Positions 26,521 through 33,994 are shown, numbered from the stretch's first letter. The stretch: 64,000 nucleotides of DNA from Saprospiraceae bacterium (GCA_041392805.1 JAWKLJ010000002.1:883001-947000); one strand, 5' to 3'. The notes: generated by a model from the sequence alone, not told the origin. Made by a program: numbers and translations.

Positions 26521-27711
26521 ATGCAAGCAGCAACAAAGCACCAAAAACATACCAAGCTCTCTACACCTGCACTCGGACAATTTGCGCGCCAGGAATGGGC
26601 CATCATTGGCACCCCTTGCGGCAATATTCAGCAATTGGCCTTTGGTTTGATCGAGCGCTTGAAGCCTACTTTTGCATTGGGCTATGTTGATGCCGACCAT
26701 GCCGGAGCGGATGCGGCAGCAGCCCCAATAAGCGCAAAAGATGCCACTCAGGCAGGTGCTAAGGTGGTTTATACTGATAAAATCAATTTTCATCGATTTG
26801 ATCGACAAGAAAAGTGGGATAGCTTTCAATATCGAACCCAATTTTATGGCACCGATGGGGTTCTCGTGAATGGCAATCATTTTTCGGCGCAGCAACAGAT
26901 CGTAGTGATCGATCCCAAAAAGGAAGCATCCCTACAAAAAAAACTGGATCGGCTAACAGCGGTCCAATTGTTCTTATTGACAGCCGAAGGGCAAGCCATT
27001 CCGACTTATTTAAAGGAAGCCATTCCGCATTGGGCTACTATTCCCGTTTTGGCGATTGATTCCATTTCTGATATTGCCCGTTTTCTGTCGGACGCCTTGC
27101 AACAGGCCATTGCGCCGGTCGCGGGTCTGGTCCTGGCAGGTGGAAAAAGCCAGCGCATGGGCATCGACAAAGGTTCGCTCATTTATTATGATCAACCGCA
27201 ACGCGAGCACCTGGCGGACCTCTTGCAAAACCTTAGCCAGGAAGTATGGCTTTCTTGCCGGCCTGGCCAGGAAGCAGACCTGGATACGGCCCTCAGCCTG
27301 CTACCGGATACTTTTGCTGACTTGGGGCCTTTTGGCGCCATCCTTTCGGCTTTTCGCCATAACCCCAACAGCGCCTGGCTGGTAGTTGCCTGTGACCTGC
27401 CTTTGTTGGACAAAGCAACCCTTGCCCACTTGATCGCCCATCGGAATCCATCCAAATTAGCTACGGCCTACCTGAATCCCGAGACTGCATTTCCCGACCC
27501 TTTGGTGACCATCTGGGAGCCTCGCGCTTATCCCGTGTTGCTTTCCTTCCTCGCCCAAGGCTATTCCTGCCCAAGAAAGGTGCTCATCAATAGCGATATT
27601 GAATTGTTAACCATCCCTGATGTATCAGCCCTGCGAAATGTGAATACACCGGAGGAATTTGCTGCTGTGAAAGGGGAGATTAATCGTGCCAAGTCATCTT
27701 CGCTAAAATAA
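26521..27711 (+). CDS. MobA-like molybdenum cofactor guanylyltransferase with extra N-terminal domain
   Basis: 396 residues. The C-terminal half is a MobA/IspD-type nucleotidyltransferase: VAGLVLAGGKSQRMGIDKGS at about residue 200, then FADLGPFGAILSAF and WLVVACDLPLLDK. The N-terminal ~190 residues (WAIIGTPCGNIQQLAFGLIE ... ALGYVDADHAG) resemble a MobB-like fold in layout but lack a proper GKT P-loop, so GTP binding there is doubtful. The enzyme would add GMP to molybdopterin in the cytoplasm. No other molybdenum genes are present in the window. Confidence 0.8.
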   Translation: MQAATKHQKHTKLSTPALGQFARQEWAIIGTPCGNIQQLAFGLIERLKPTFALGYVDADHAGADAAAAPISAKDATQAGAKVVYTDKINFHRFDRQEKWDSFQYRTQFYGTDGVLVNGNHFSAQQQIVVIDPKKEASLQKKLDRLTAVQLFLLTAEGQAIPTYLKEAIPHWATIPVLAIDSISDIARFLSDALQQAIAPVAGLVLAGGKSQRMGIDKGSLIYYDQPQREHLADLLQNLSQEVWLSCRPGQEADLDTALSLLPDTFADLGPFGAILSAFRHNPNSAWLVVACDLPLLDKATLAHLIAHRNPSKLATAYLNPETAFPDPLVTIWEPRAYPVLLSFLAQGYSCPRKVLINSDIELLTIPDVSALRNVNTPEEFAAVKGEINRAKSSSLK

Positions 27712-27748
27712 AATTGATTATGTTTAGGTTTTAGGGTTGAAGGTTTAG

Positions 27749-27949
27749 GTCGGCGAATTAACCCCCCGCGATATTGGCCAGATGGATATGTATGTGCGCC
27801 TATACGAAGACAAATGGCGCGGCCCCAACGATAATCCCACCATCGGAATCATCCTATGTTCCGAAAAAGACCAGACCCTCGTCAAATACTCCCTTCTCTC
27901 CGATACCCGCCAAGTATTTGCCTCCACCTATCAGCTCTCTCTTGCCTGA
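27749..27949 (+). pseudogene. C-terminal fragment of a YhcG (DUF1016/PDDEXK) family nuclease
   Basis: An open stretch beginning just after repeat-like GGTTGAAGGTTTAGG DNA encodes ELTPRDIGQMDMYVRLYEDK, then PNDNPTIGIILCSEKDQ and QVFASTYQLSLA before a TGA at 27947. This matches the end of the YhcG-like nuclease domain (family pattern: Q-x-Y-x-x-x-x-D...DDNPTIGL-LC). The N-terminal part is missing and the upstream frame is closed by a TAG, so it is a remnant. Such nucleases are accessory or defence associated. Confidence 0.7.
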
Positions 27950-27974
27950 AAAAACGAATCAATAAGCACTTGTC

Positions 27975-28093
27975 TCGCGAATCAGCGGCTTTTGATTTTG
28001 ATTGCCATTTTGATTTCGCTTCAGGGCTGTCGCAGCGAAAATCCTATAGAGCTTAACAGCCCTGCCCCTTCTTTAATCCAAAACTCATCATCT
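27975..28093. other. repeat-derived segment upstream of cas2
   Basis: TTTTGATTTTGATTGCCATT is the AAAATY-type run of family B. CTTCAGGGCTGTCGCAGCG follows, and GGCTGT...ACAGCC can pair. Cas1 or other Cas genes would be expected upstream of cas2 but nothing coding is present. Confidence 0.5.
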
Positions 28094-28396
28094 ATGCCTC
28101 ACCTCATCTGTTATGACATTTCAGCCAATACCCTTCGCACCAAGATTAGCCGTAAAATACAGGAATATGGTTTGGATCGAATCAATAAATCCGTATATTT
28201 AGGGAATATATCTGAAAGCTCATTGACAAACCTGGAATTACTCATTCACAAATGGCTCCAAGCCAAAGGAGACCCACAGGATAGTCTTATCATTATACCC
28301 GTTACTGCTGCCCAGATACATCAGATGAAGGTATACGGCCTCAACGAGTTGGATAAAGAAGAACTTAGTGGCGATAAAAGCACCTTGATTATCTAG
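28094..28396 (+). CDS. cas2: CRISPR-associated endoribonuclease/integrase subunit Cas2
   Basis: 100 residues from ATG 28094. It begins MPHLICYDIS with the conserved acidic residue after the first strand, then LRTKISRKIQEYGLDRINKS, SVYLGNI and DSLIIIPVTAAQI, the standard Cas2 order. Cas2 bridges the Cas1 dimers in spacer integration. No cas1 or effector gene is adjacent, so it is an orphan. A longer frame to 27992 includes repeat DNA and was rejected. An AT-rich 400-bp stretch and CRISPR-like repeats follow. Confidence 0.88.
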   Translation: MPHLICYDISANTLRTKISRKIQEYGLDRINKSVYLGNISESSLTNLELLIHKWLQAKGDPQDSLIIIPVTAAQIHQMKVYGLNELDKEELSGDKSTLII

Positions 28397-28809
28397 TAAA
28401 ATAGGCTCATTTTATGTATCACTTTTTCGGTGTCAATTTTCATTATTTGCGTATTTTTAATAGGCGATTTCAACATTATGTTAAGTAGAATTCATTTTTT
28501 TCCTCGCAAATACTTCATTATCAGTCACTAACATGTTAAAGAAATAGGCACTTGCAGAAAAACGTGCAGAATGATTTTCTTGCAACATTGTTGCAAAAGT
28601 AATTTTCGATTCAATTAATTGATTTTCAACAGTTTAACGCAAAAAACGCTCTTTTTTTTAAAGCAAAAACAACAATTTGTGACATGCAAAAAAGCGTAAA
28701 AAACATATTAGGATATTCAGGATATTTATTTTTTAACATTTTTTTAACAATTGTTAAAACACAAGAACCAGTATTGGCGCGGCTTTCCGGCCGATTTTTC
28801 GAGGTAAGG
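28397..28809. other. AT-rich leader-like region between cas2 and CRISPR-like repeats
   Basis: 413 bp without a credible gene. It holds TTGCAAC...GTTGCAA (28580-28596) and a perfect 18-bp palindrome TTTTAACAATTGTTAAAA (28742-28759), plus poly-A/T tracts. Position and composition suit a CRISPR leader, but this is inference. Confidence 0.5.
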
Positions 28810-28909
28810 GGTAGGAGAGCATATCCATTGAAGGTAGGATTGCGACGCGCGGATGTAGATTGAATCTCGTATGACTTCGCGGTAGGAGAGCATATCCATT
28901 GAAGGTAGG
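28810..28909. CRISPR. two-repeat CRISPR-like remnant
   Basis: Identical 29-bp repeats (31 bp with the shared AT that follows the first) lie at 28810-28838 and 28881-28909. Each begins and ends with GGTAGG and carries CATATCCATTGAA in the middle. The interval between them is 40 bp of unique sequence, a spacer-like length. The same repeat with one C/T change continues beyond the IS110 at 30401 and in three shorter copies to 31042. Nearness to cas2 and an AT-rich leader supports a degraded CRISPR array. The GGTAGG ends and lack of a stem also allow a different direct repeat. Confidence 0.45.
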
Positions 28910-28949
28910 ATGAACTGTGTTAAAAATCAAGTCCAAAATGGCTAAAAAG

Positions 28950-30117
28950 TCAATTTTCTTCGAATTTTAGATGATAGTCTCTATCAAAAGGAATATCGGA
29001 TTTGACGACGGCAAAGAGCTGTCGAACGAGTTTATTACAGACGGCGACCATCGCTACTTTATGTCCTTTTCCTCTACTTCTCAATCGTTCATACAACTGC
29101 TTACAAGGTTGGTTAAATCGCTTGGCCGAACGAGCGCCCATGTAGAGCATTGCTCTGATAGGAGGGTTTAGCGAAGAATAACTTCCCCATTTGATGCTGA
29201 TCTTTTGCCGCTGCACTTCGTTGATCATCACTTGCGTAGCTAGGCTATGCGCGTTCTTCTCGCCTCGTTCAGCAACAAAATCTCTAGCCTGAAATGAGGA
29301 ACCTATTCTTCGCTAAACCCTAGGGGTCTCCCGTTTTAGCAATACTGCCTCTGCCTTTGATAGAAGTCCCTGATTCAAATTGGGTTGGACAAACGCCGAT
29401 AAACTTGGCCAATTGTTTGCTGTTGTCAAAATCCTGGAGCGCATTAGTGGTCATCAAAATGGCTTGGGCAATCGCTGGGCCGATGCCCACCACAGAGCGG
29501 GCAAGCTCAAAAGCGTGGTTAAAAGCCTCCTCCGAGACCTGGCAAATGAGTTGCTGGGTTTGGATGATTTGTGCTTCACAACGCTCAAGATTTTCCGTCG
29601 TCATGTTGACCACATACGCGTTAGGACAAGGGTGAAAAGAGAGGGCATGCAACTGATTTCCCAAACTCCTTCTTTGCTTCTTAAGTTGCTGCACAAGATT
29701 CTGTAACTGCTTGACTTGCAGTATTTTTTCATCTGGCACCACAAAACATTTAGGCCGATTTACTTCCCCATAGAGTGCTAATCCACAAGCATCTTTTTCA
29801 TCCGTTTTGGTGGTAGAAAGCAAGACCCCCTGGATGAATCCTTTGCTCTGTTTAGGATTGAGTACGGACACTTTAATGTTGCTTTGACAAAGTGCAAAAA
29901 CCAATTTCATAGAATAAGTACCGGTCGCTTCCAGGATCACCTGAGTCGTAGCTGGCTCAACCAAAGAAGCGATAAAAAGCGCTATCCCTTCTGCATCATT
30001 TTTGAATTTAATGACCTTCCAACTTAAGTCGGCAAGCCGATAAGCGACGACTAAAAAATCTTTGCTAACATCAATACCGATAAACAAACTTGGAATCTGA
30101 TTCATAAAATGGTACAT
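28950..30117 (-). pseudogene. IS110 family transposase, interrupted by a 159-bp repeat
   Basis: The N-terminal part (30117 down to 29320) carries the DEDD RuvC-like domain: FIGIDVSKDFLVV, LEATGTYSMKL and KTDEKDACGLALYG, then a coiled region and the C-terminal-domain start ARSVVGIGPAIAQAI, FIGVCPTQFESG and GRGSIAKTGDP. A TAG supplied by the inserted repeat follows directly. The rest of the domain resumes at about 29163 as PIRAMLYMGARSAKRFNQP, ERLRSRGKGHKVAMVAV and KLVRQLFAVVKS, ending at 28950. Joining the two parts restores the family order TGDP-PIRAMLYM. Start is at 30117 or, as likely, the second Met at 30105. Confidence 0.9.
29163..29321. repeat. hairpin repeat copy C2 inserted into the IS110 transposase
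   Basis: The ends are AGGGTTTAGCGAAGAATA and TATTCTTCGCTAAACCCT, perfect inverted repeats over 18 bases. The core stem is TTTTGCCGCTG (29203-29213) with CAGCAACAAAA (29270-29280), around a loop containing CACTTCGTTGATCATCAC, GCGTAGCTAGGCTATGCGC and CTCGCCTCGTT. Its presence inside a coding sequence shows it can move or be inserted as a unit. Confidence 0.85.
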
Positions 30118-30139
30118 TTGAAATAACGTAAATTAAGTG

Positions 30140-30309
30140 GTAATTGAGCATGTTCATTGATAGTACGACGATCATCGTAAGCGGGCTCTAGGGCCTGGAG
30201 AACTGTCCTGTATCTCATCAATGAAAAGCGGTAGGCAGGCGACGCAACATCCTACTCGGTATCGAGGTACCAACTACGACTCAGTCTGACCCACCCACTG
30301 CTCAATTAC
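30140..30309 (-). ncRNA. candidate IS110 bridge RNA
   Basis: The 170-nt segment is closed by a perfect 11-bp inverted repeat, GTAATTGAGCA (30140-30150) and TGCTCAATTAC (30299-30309), and starts 23 bp upstream of the transposase. Inside are further stems: TACGA...TCGTA near 30164-30179, TTCATTGAT/ATCAATGAA, and GTAGG...CCTAC near 30231-30255. IS110-group elements are known to encode a structured bridge RNA (about 177 nt in IS621) in this position, which specifies target and donor. The assignment is by position, size and structure only. Confidence 0.6.
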
Positions 30310-30400
30310 TTTTTTCATCTTCAAGTTTATTGCTTTTTGGGGCGTTTTGCAAACTTACGATTGCGACTTGTTTTCTTGCATGACTTCTGTGTTTATTTGT
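30310..30400. other. IS110 outer non-coding end
   Basis: Unique, T-rich DNA between the candidate bridge RNA and the next 29-bp repeat at 30401. It should contain the element's boundary and recombination core. No gene seen. Confidence 0.4.
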
Positions 30401-31042
30401 GGTAGGAGAGCACATCCATTGAAGGTAGGTCCCGATGCAAGCATTACTAAGTATGACTAGGTAGGTCAAGTAATGCTAAATCGGGATGTCGGCAAAGCCT
30501 CCAATTGGACCAAAACATTGATGAAAAAGCAAGTAGGCGGAACGCAGTGACGTCCCGATAATTTAGCGGAGTAGATTTTTGCAGAAAATCGTAACGGAGC
30601 TTTATCGGGAAGAGCACATCCATTGAAGGTAGGTCCCGATGCAAGCATTACTAAGTATGACTAGGTAGGTCAAGTAATGCTAAATCGGGATGTCGGCAAA
30701 AGCCTCCAATTGGACCAAAACATTGATGAAAAAGCAAGTAGGCGGAACGCAGTGACGTCCCGATATTTAGCGGAGTAGATTTTTGCAGAAAATCGTAACG
30801 GAGCTTTATCGGGAAAGAGCACATCCATTGAAGGTAGGTCCCGATGCAAGCATTACTAAGTATGACTAGGTAGGTCAAGTAATGCTAAATCGGGATGTCG
30901 GCAAAGCCTCCAATTGGACCAAAACATTGATGAAAAAGCAAGTAGGCGGAACGCAGTGACGTCCCGATAATTTAGCGCAGTAGATTTTTGCAGAAAATCG
31001 TAACGGAGCTTTATCGGGAAGAGCACATCCATTGAAGGTAGG
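30401..31042. repeat. tandem array of 204-bp units, each with two palindromes
   Basis: AGAGCACATCCATTGAAGG occurs at 30407, 30611, 30816 and 31020, giving three nearly identical units of 204-205 bp. In each unit the 29-bp repeat tail is followed by a 57-bp hairpin (TCCCGAT...ATCGGGA with inner AGCATTACT/AGTAATGCT; 30430-30486 in unit 1), a 66-bp spacer, and a second hairpin (TCCCGATAA...TTATCGGGA with inner GATTTT/AAAATC; 30553-30610). Near identity implies recent amplification. Short open frames within are by-products. Confidence 0.9.
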
Positions 31043-31444
31043 GTGAATTATGTTAAAAAGAGAAGGGTGTTGTTGGTCAAATGTAGATAACCATCGAAAA
31101 GAGATAGCAAGGGCTGGGCTTTTGCTTTGATTGGCCTGGCGAGATATCAGCCGTTTATCCCGCTGGTTCTCGAGCTACACTCGTGAACCTGTCACTTCCA
31201 AGACTGCCTGTAGCTCCAGCTACATCGCCGCGCCCCAGCTCGGCATTGAGCAGCACACTGCGAGCTGGAGCTCGCAACCAAAACCCGCATACAAGCAAAG
31301 CTTGTGCGAACATAAAAATGGCAACACATCGCCGCGCCTTCAATGGCAATATCAAATTCAATGATAATTTCAATGTCAAATTCAATGTCAATTTCAATGA
31401 CAATTTCAATGACAATTTCAATGTCTTCTGTGTCGCTGAAGGCT
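31043..31444. other. repeat-rich non-coding region
   Basis: No credible gene. It holds a 43-bp segment (31180-31222) shared with 16480-16522, AGCTCCAGCT/AGCTGGAGCT inverted motifs near 31210-31275, and at 31353-31425 a roughly 12-bp periodic run of TTCAATGACAAT/TTCAATGTCAAA, followed by TTCTGTGTCGCTGAAGGC, the family B landmark. Confidence 0.6.
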
Positions 31445-31680
31445 TACCCCAAACCCTCCACTACCTCTTTCCCTCCACTACCTCCCCGTCCAAAAAAAAC
31501 CACTAGCCAAACCCTAAACCTTCAACCTTCAAACCCTCCACTACCTCTTTCCCTCCACTACCTCCCCGTCCAAAAAAAAACACTAGCCAAACCCTAAACC
31601 TTCAACCTTCAAACCCTCCACTACCTCTTTCCCTCCACTACCTCCCCGTCCCAAAAAAAACACTAGCCACCCTCCCCCAA
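31445..31680. repeat. three tandem 80-bp units (family B, plus orientation)
   Basis: CACTAGCCAAACCCTAAACC at 31501 recurs at 31581 and, with a changed end, at 31661: a period of exactly 80 bp. Each unit has CCCTCCACTACCTC twice, CCCCGTCCAAAAAAAAC and CTTCAACCTTCAAA. The same CTTCAACC motif, inverted, precedes the YhcG fragment at 27735. Confidence 0.85.
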
Positions 31681-31690
31681 AAAACAAGCA

Positions 31691-32227
31691 TCAGCCCTGC
31701 CGCCCGAAGACCTTCAAGCTAATAAAACGATCATTTTTATACTCACAATTTCGCAAGGTATCTTCGTGGATAAACTGCAATTTTTTAAGGACTTTATCCG
31801 AGGCCACATTGCCCGTTTCTACGAAAGCCTCGATCCGATTAATTTCCAGGTTTTCGAAAGCGTAGGGGACCACTAGTTGCAGGGCCTCTGAGACATAGCC
31901 TTTTTTCCAATGCAATGGTAACAACCAATAGCCCAGTTCAATCTTTTTGTGGTGGGGTTGGTATTCGTTATAGCCGCAGGCGCCAAGGAAGGTACCTGTT
32001 TCCTTAGCACAAATCGCCCACCAGATACCCGTTTGTTCTGCCCAAAGTTGTTCGTACCACTCCATTTGCGCTTCGGTAGCTTCCAGGGAAGCGAAAGAAA
32101 CACCATAGTAGCGAATGACTTTTTTGTCGGAAAGTCCCTGGTAGATATTAGGGAGGTCTTTAGGGACAATCTGGCGAAGTAGCAGTCTTTCGGAATGAAG
32201 AGAAGGGAAAGTGGTTGGAAATAGCAT
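31691..32227 (-). CDS. GNAT family N-acetyltransferase (RimJ/RimL-like)
   Basis: 178 residues. It opens with TERLLLRQIVPKDLPNIYQG-like sequence (SERLLLRQ) and has GACGYNEYQPHHKKIELGYWL, the beta4-alpha3 acetyl-CoA region WKKGYVSEALQLVV, and NLEINRIEAFVETGNVASDKVLKKLQF, all typical of the RimJ/RimL subgroup that acetylates ribosomal or other protein N-termini. Its ATG overlaps the stop codon of the upstream gene (TAATG), so they are translationally coupled. Confidence 0.92.
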   Translation of the reverse strand: MLFPTTFPSLHSERLLLRQIVPKDLPNIYQGLSDKKVIRYYGVSFASLEATEAQMEWYEQLWAEQTGIWWAICAKETGTFLGACGYNEYQPHHKKIELGYWLLPLHWKKGYVSEALQLVVPYAFENLEINRIEAFVETGNVASDKVLKKLQFIHEDTLRNCEYKNDRFISLKVFGRQG

Positions 32228-32823
32228 TAAACGAAAGGTTCTTGTTCCAATATTTTAATCAATTTAAGCCCTTTTTGGTGCAAATCTATGATATTGGTAG
32301 GCGGGAGTAATTTATTGAATCGATAAAAGATGAGGTAGTAATTTAGACCTTCGAGGTACCAATTGCGTTCAATAGAGAAGAATTTCAAAAAATCGTCATT
32401 CAAAGTGCCTCTGATATAATCCTCATCTTCACCTTTGAGGTAATATTGCGCCGAAAATTTAGGGTATTCTTCAAAATCGATATCTTCGAAACCCAGATAG
32501 GCGGCAATTCGGTGCAAAAAGTTTTCGGGCTTCATCAAGAATTGAGGAAGCCCTAGTTTTTTGGATTCTACAAAAAAAACAGTTTGTTTAAACGTTCGAG
32601 AGCTGTTTCCGGTGCTCACGGTAAATTGATAATCAAAAATGCGAAGATCCATTTCGTGCAGGGCGGATTGATGCTGCATCATATTGAGTATCTTTCTCCG
32701 GCCACCTCTTTTAAACAATTTAAAATCGCGCAAAAGTGTCTTTAAGCCCCATTCATCGGCGGGGCTGAAGTCCATGCCCAGTTGAAAAGCTACCTTTTCT
32801 AATGCTTGTTGCCTTGCATTCAT
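32227..32823 (-). CDS. conserved hypothetical protein, unknown function
   Basis: 198 residues, not recognised. No signal peptide or membrane segment. Notable stretches are FDYQFTVSTGNSSRTFKQTV (beta-hairpin-like) and ERNWYLEGLNYYLIFYRFNK, rich in aromatics. It is sandwiched between an ACP-like gene (8 bp upstream) and a GNAT gene (1-bp overlap), all on the minus strand, so the three are one operon. A role with the ACP-like protein is possible but unproven. Confidence 0.8.
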   Translation of the reverse strand: MNARQQALEKVAFQLGMDFSPADEWGLKTLLRDFKLFKRGGRRKILNMMQHQSALHEMDLRIFDYQFTVSTGNSSRTFKQTVFFVESKKLGLPQFLMKPENFLHRIAAYLGFEDIDFEEYPKFSAQYYLKGEDEDYIRGTLNDDFLKFFSIERNWYLEGLNYYLIFYRFNKLLPPTNIIDLHQKGLKLIKILEQEPFV

Positions 32824-32831
32824 CGTTAGCC

Positions 32832-33116
32832 TTATGCGGCATGTTTTTGGAAATAGAAGCTCGCATCTTGGACCGTTTCGATGGAGGCGACTTCTTCAGG
32901 TGTAAGATAAACATCAAACTGGTATTCCAGGTTGGCAATGAGCAGCATCAGGTCGATGGTGTCCAAGTGCAAATCATCCTGGAGATGGCTAAAGGGATAA
33001 ATCCTTTTTACCGAAGGTTTGAGTGTCCAGCGGATAGATTCAATGATGCTATCAGCTGTGGGTACATTTACTTTTTTTAACATCACTTGATTTGTCATAG
33101 CTAAGAAAGTTTTCAT
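32832..33116 (-). CDS. acyl carrier protein-like, attachment serine replaced by threonine
   Basis: 94 residues; alternative starts at 33098 and 33083. The fold pattern DDLHLDTIDLMLLIANLEYQ and FDVYLTPEEVASIETVQDAS matches acyl carrier proteins (DDL-x-x-DS-L-D-x-x-EL...LE-x-x-FD). The 4'-phosphopantetheine Ser of the DSL motif is Thr53 here (DTID), so the standard prosthetic-group site is lost or changed. First gene of a three-gene operon. It may be a non-modified ACP-like partner or a divergent carrier. Confidence 0.75.
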   Translation of the reverse strand: MKTFLAMTNQVMLKKVNVPTADSIIESIRWTLKPSVKRIYPFSHLQDDLHLDTIDLMLLIANLEYQFDVYLTPEEVASIETVQDASFYFQKHAA

Positions 33117-33446
33117 TCAAGATTTGGATTGTTTTCTGTCCTTATCGTTTAAAACAACGCCTATAATTGAGAATTAGTTGCTTCTATTTTGAAAAAACAT
33201 CCATTTTCGCAGAAGGTTTATTATTGTCAGATACAGGCATTTAGCTCACTTTTCAGGCTATTCCAAATCAGATTTCGCATTCGTTGAAAAAAATATGGGA
33301 TGTTGTAAAAAAAATGAATTTTCAAAGAATATAATTCTTAAAAGAGGCTATTTCTAACAGGATTTTTTTAACATTTGTAAGATAGATGCAAAGAAGGCAA
33401 GAGAAAAGTCGAAAAAATTAAGCTTTTTTGGCTTTTTCTTATTTTT
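33117..33446. other. AT-rich divergent intergenic region
   Basis: About 330 bp without a gene, with long A/T runs. It should contain the minus-strand promoter of the ACP-like operon and upstream elements of the PUR-like gene; no clear operator was recognised. Confidence 0.5.
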
Positions 33447-33476
33447 TTTGATTTTTTATACAAATATTTACTTTTG
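33447..33476 (+). promoter_or_regulatory. Bacteroidota-type promoter of the DUF3276 gene
   Basis: TTTG at 33447-33450 and TACTTTTG at 33469-33476 (TAnnTTTG) are separated by 18 bases. Transcription would start near 33483, about 40 bases before the GTG start codon. Confidence 0.65.
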
Positions 33477-33521
33477 TAAAGGATTGTTTTTCCATTTTCC
33501 ATAAATCTAAATCTTATCGAC

Positions 33522-33947
33522 GTGGACAACGAGAGAAATCAAAGGAGATTCGAGAGCGTCTATTCCAGGAAAGTACGTGCGGGAAAAAGAAGGACTTACT
33601 TCTTTGATGTGCGCAGAACCAAGGGGGATGACTTTTACTTAACCTTGACGGAGAGCACCCGCAAGTTTAATGGAGAGGGTTACGAACGTCACAAGATCTT
33701 TTTGTACAAAGAAGATTTTAACCGTTTTGTGGGCAATTTAGAAGAGGTGATTGAGTACATCAAAACGGAACTCATGCCTGATTATGATTACGATGAATAT
33801 ACACGTCGGCATGAAGAGTATGAACGCCAAAATGAATTTGGGGAGGATGACCATGATGATTCCTTTCGGGATAGTGATGGTGGCGGAAAGGATGCGATTG
33901 AAAAAGGCAACCTGGAGATAGAGTCGGAAGACGATATGTCTTGGTAA
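33522..33947 (+). CDS. DUF3276 family PUR-like nucleic-acid-binding protein
   Basis: 141 residues with a GTG start. The core FESVYSRKVRAGKRRTYFFD, DFYLTLTESTRKF and HKIFLYKEDFNRFVGNLEEV forms a PUR repeat, known from Purα-like DNA/RNA-binding proteins of Bacteroidota and BpuR of Borrelia. The C-terminal ~50 residues are acidic and low complexity. Probably a cytoplasmic RNA or single-stranded DNA binder. A strong promoter precedes it and an intrinsic terminator follows. Confidence 0.92.
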   Translation: MDNERNQRRFESVYSRKVRAGKRRTYFFDVRRTKGDDFYLTLTESTRKFNGEGYERHKIFLYKEDFNRFVGNLEEVIEYIKTELMPDYDYDEYTRRHEEYERQNEFGEDDHDDSFRDSDGGGKDAIEKGNLEIESEDDMSW

Positions 33948-33954
33948 ATAAAAG

Positions 33955-33994
33955 AAGAGCGAAATTTGATGTAATCAATTTCGCTCTTTTTCTT
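33955..33994 (+). terminator. intrinsic terminator of the DUF3276 gene
   Basis: AAGAGCGAAATT (33955-33966) pairs perfectly with AATTTCGCTCTT (33977-33988) around a 10-nt loop, followed by TTCTTTT. The stem starts 8 bp after the stop codon. Confidence 0.85.

Larger units (their letters stand above)
28910..30400 (-). mobile_element. IS110 family insertion sequence, inactivated
   Basis: The element comprises a transposase read on the minus strand (28950-30117), an upstream structured region (30140-30309), and flanking copies of a 29-bp GGTAGG-ended repeat on both sides (28881-28909 and 30401-30429). Exact ends are uncertain because IS110 elements lack classical terminal inverted repeats. The transposase is interrupted by a copy of the hairpin repeat, so the element cannot currently move itself. 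Confidence 0.75.

Noticed and set aside
30447..30878. Minus-strand ORFs in the 204-bp array
   Set aside because: They copy with the DNA unit, cross palindromic hairpins and resemble no protein family.
31183..31597. ORFs of 84-107 codons in the 31.2-31.6 kb repeats
   Set aside because: They lie in low-complexity, tandemly repeated DNA and have no credible family.
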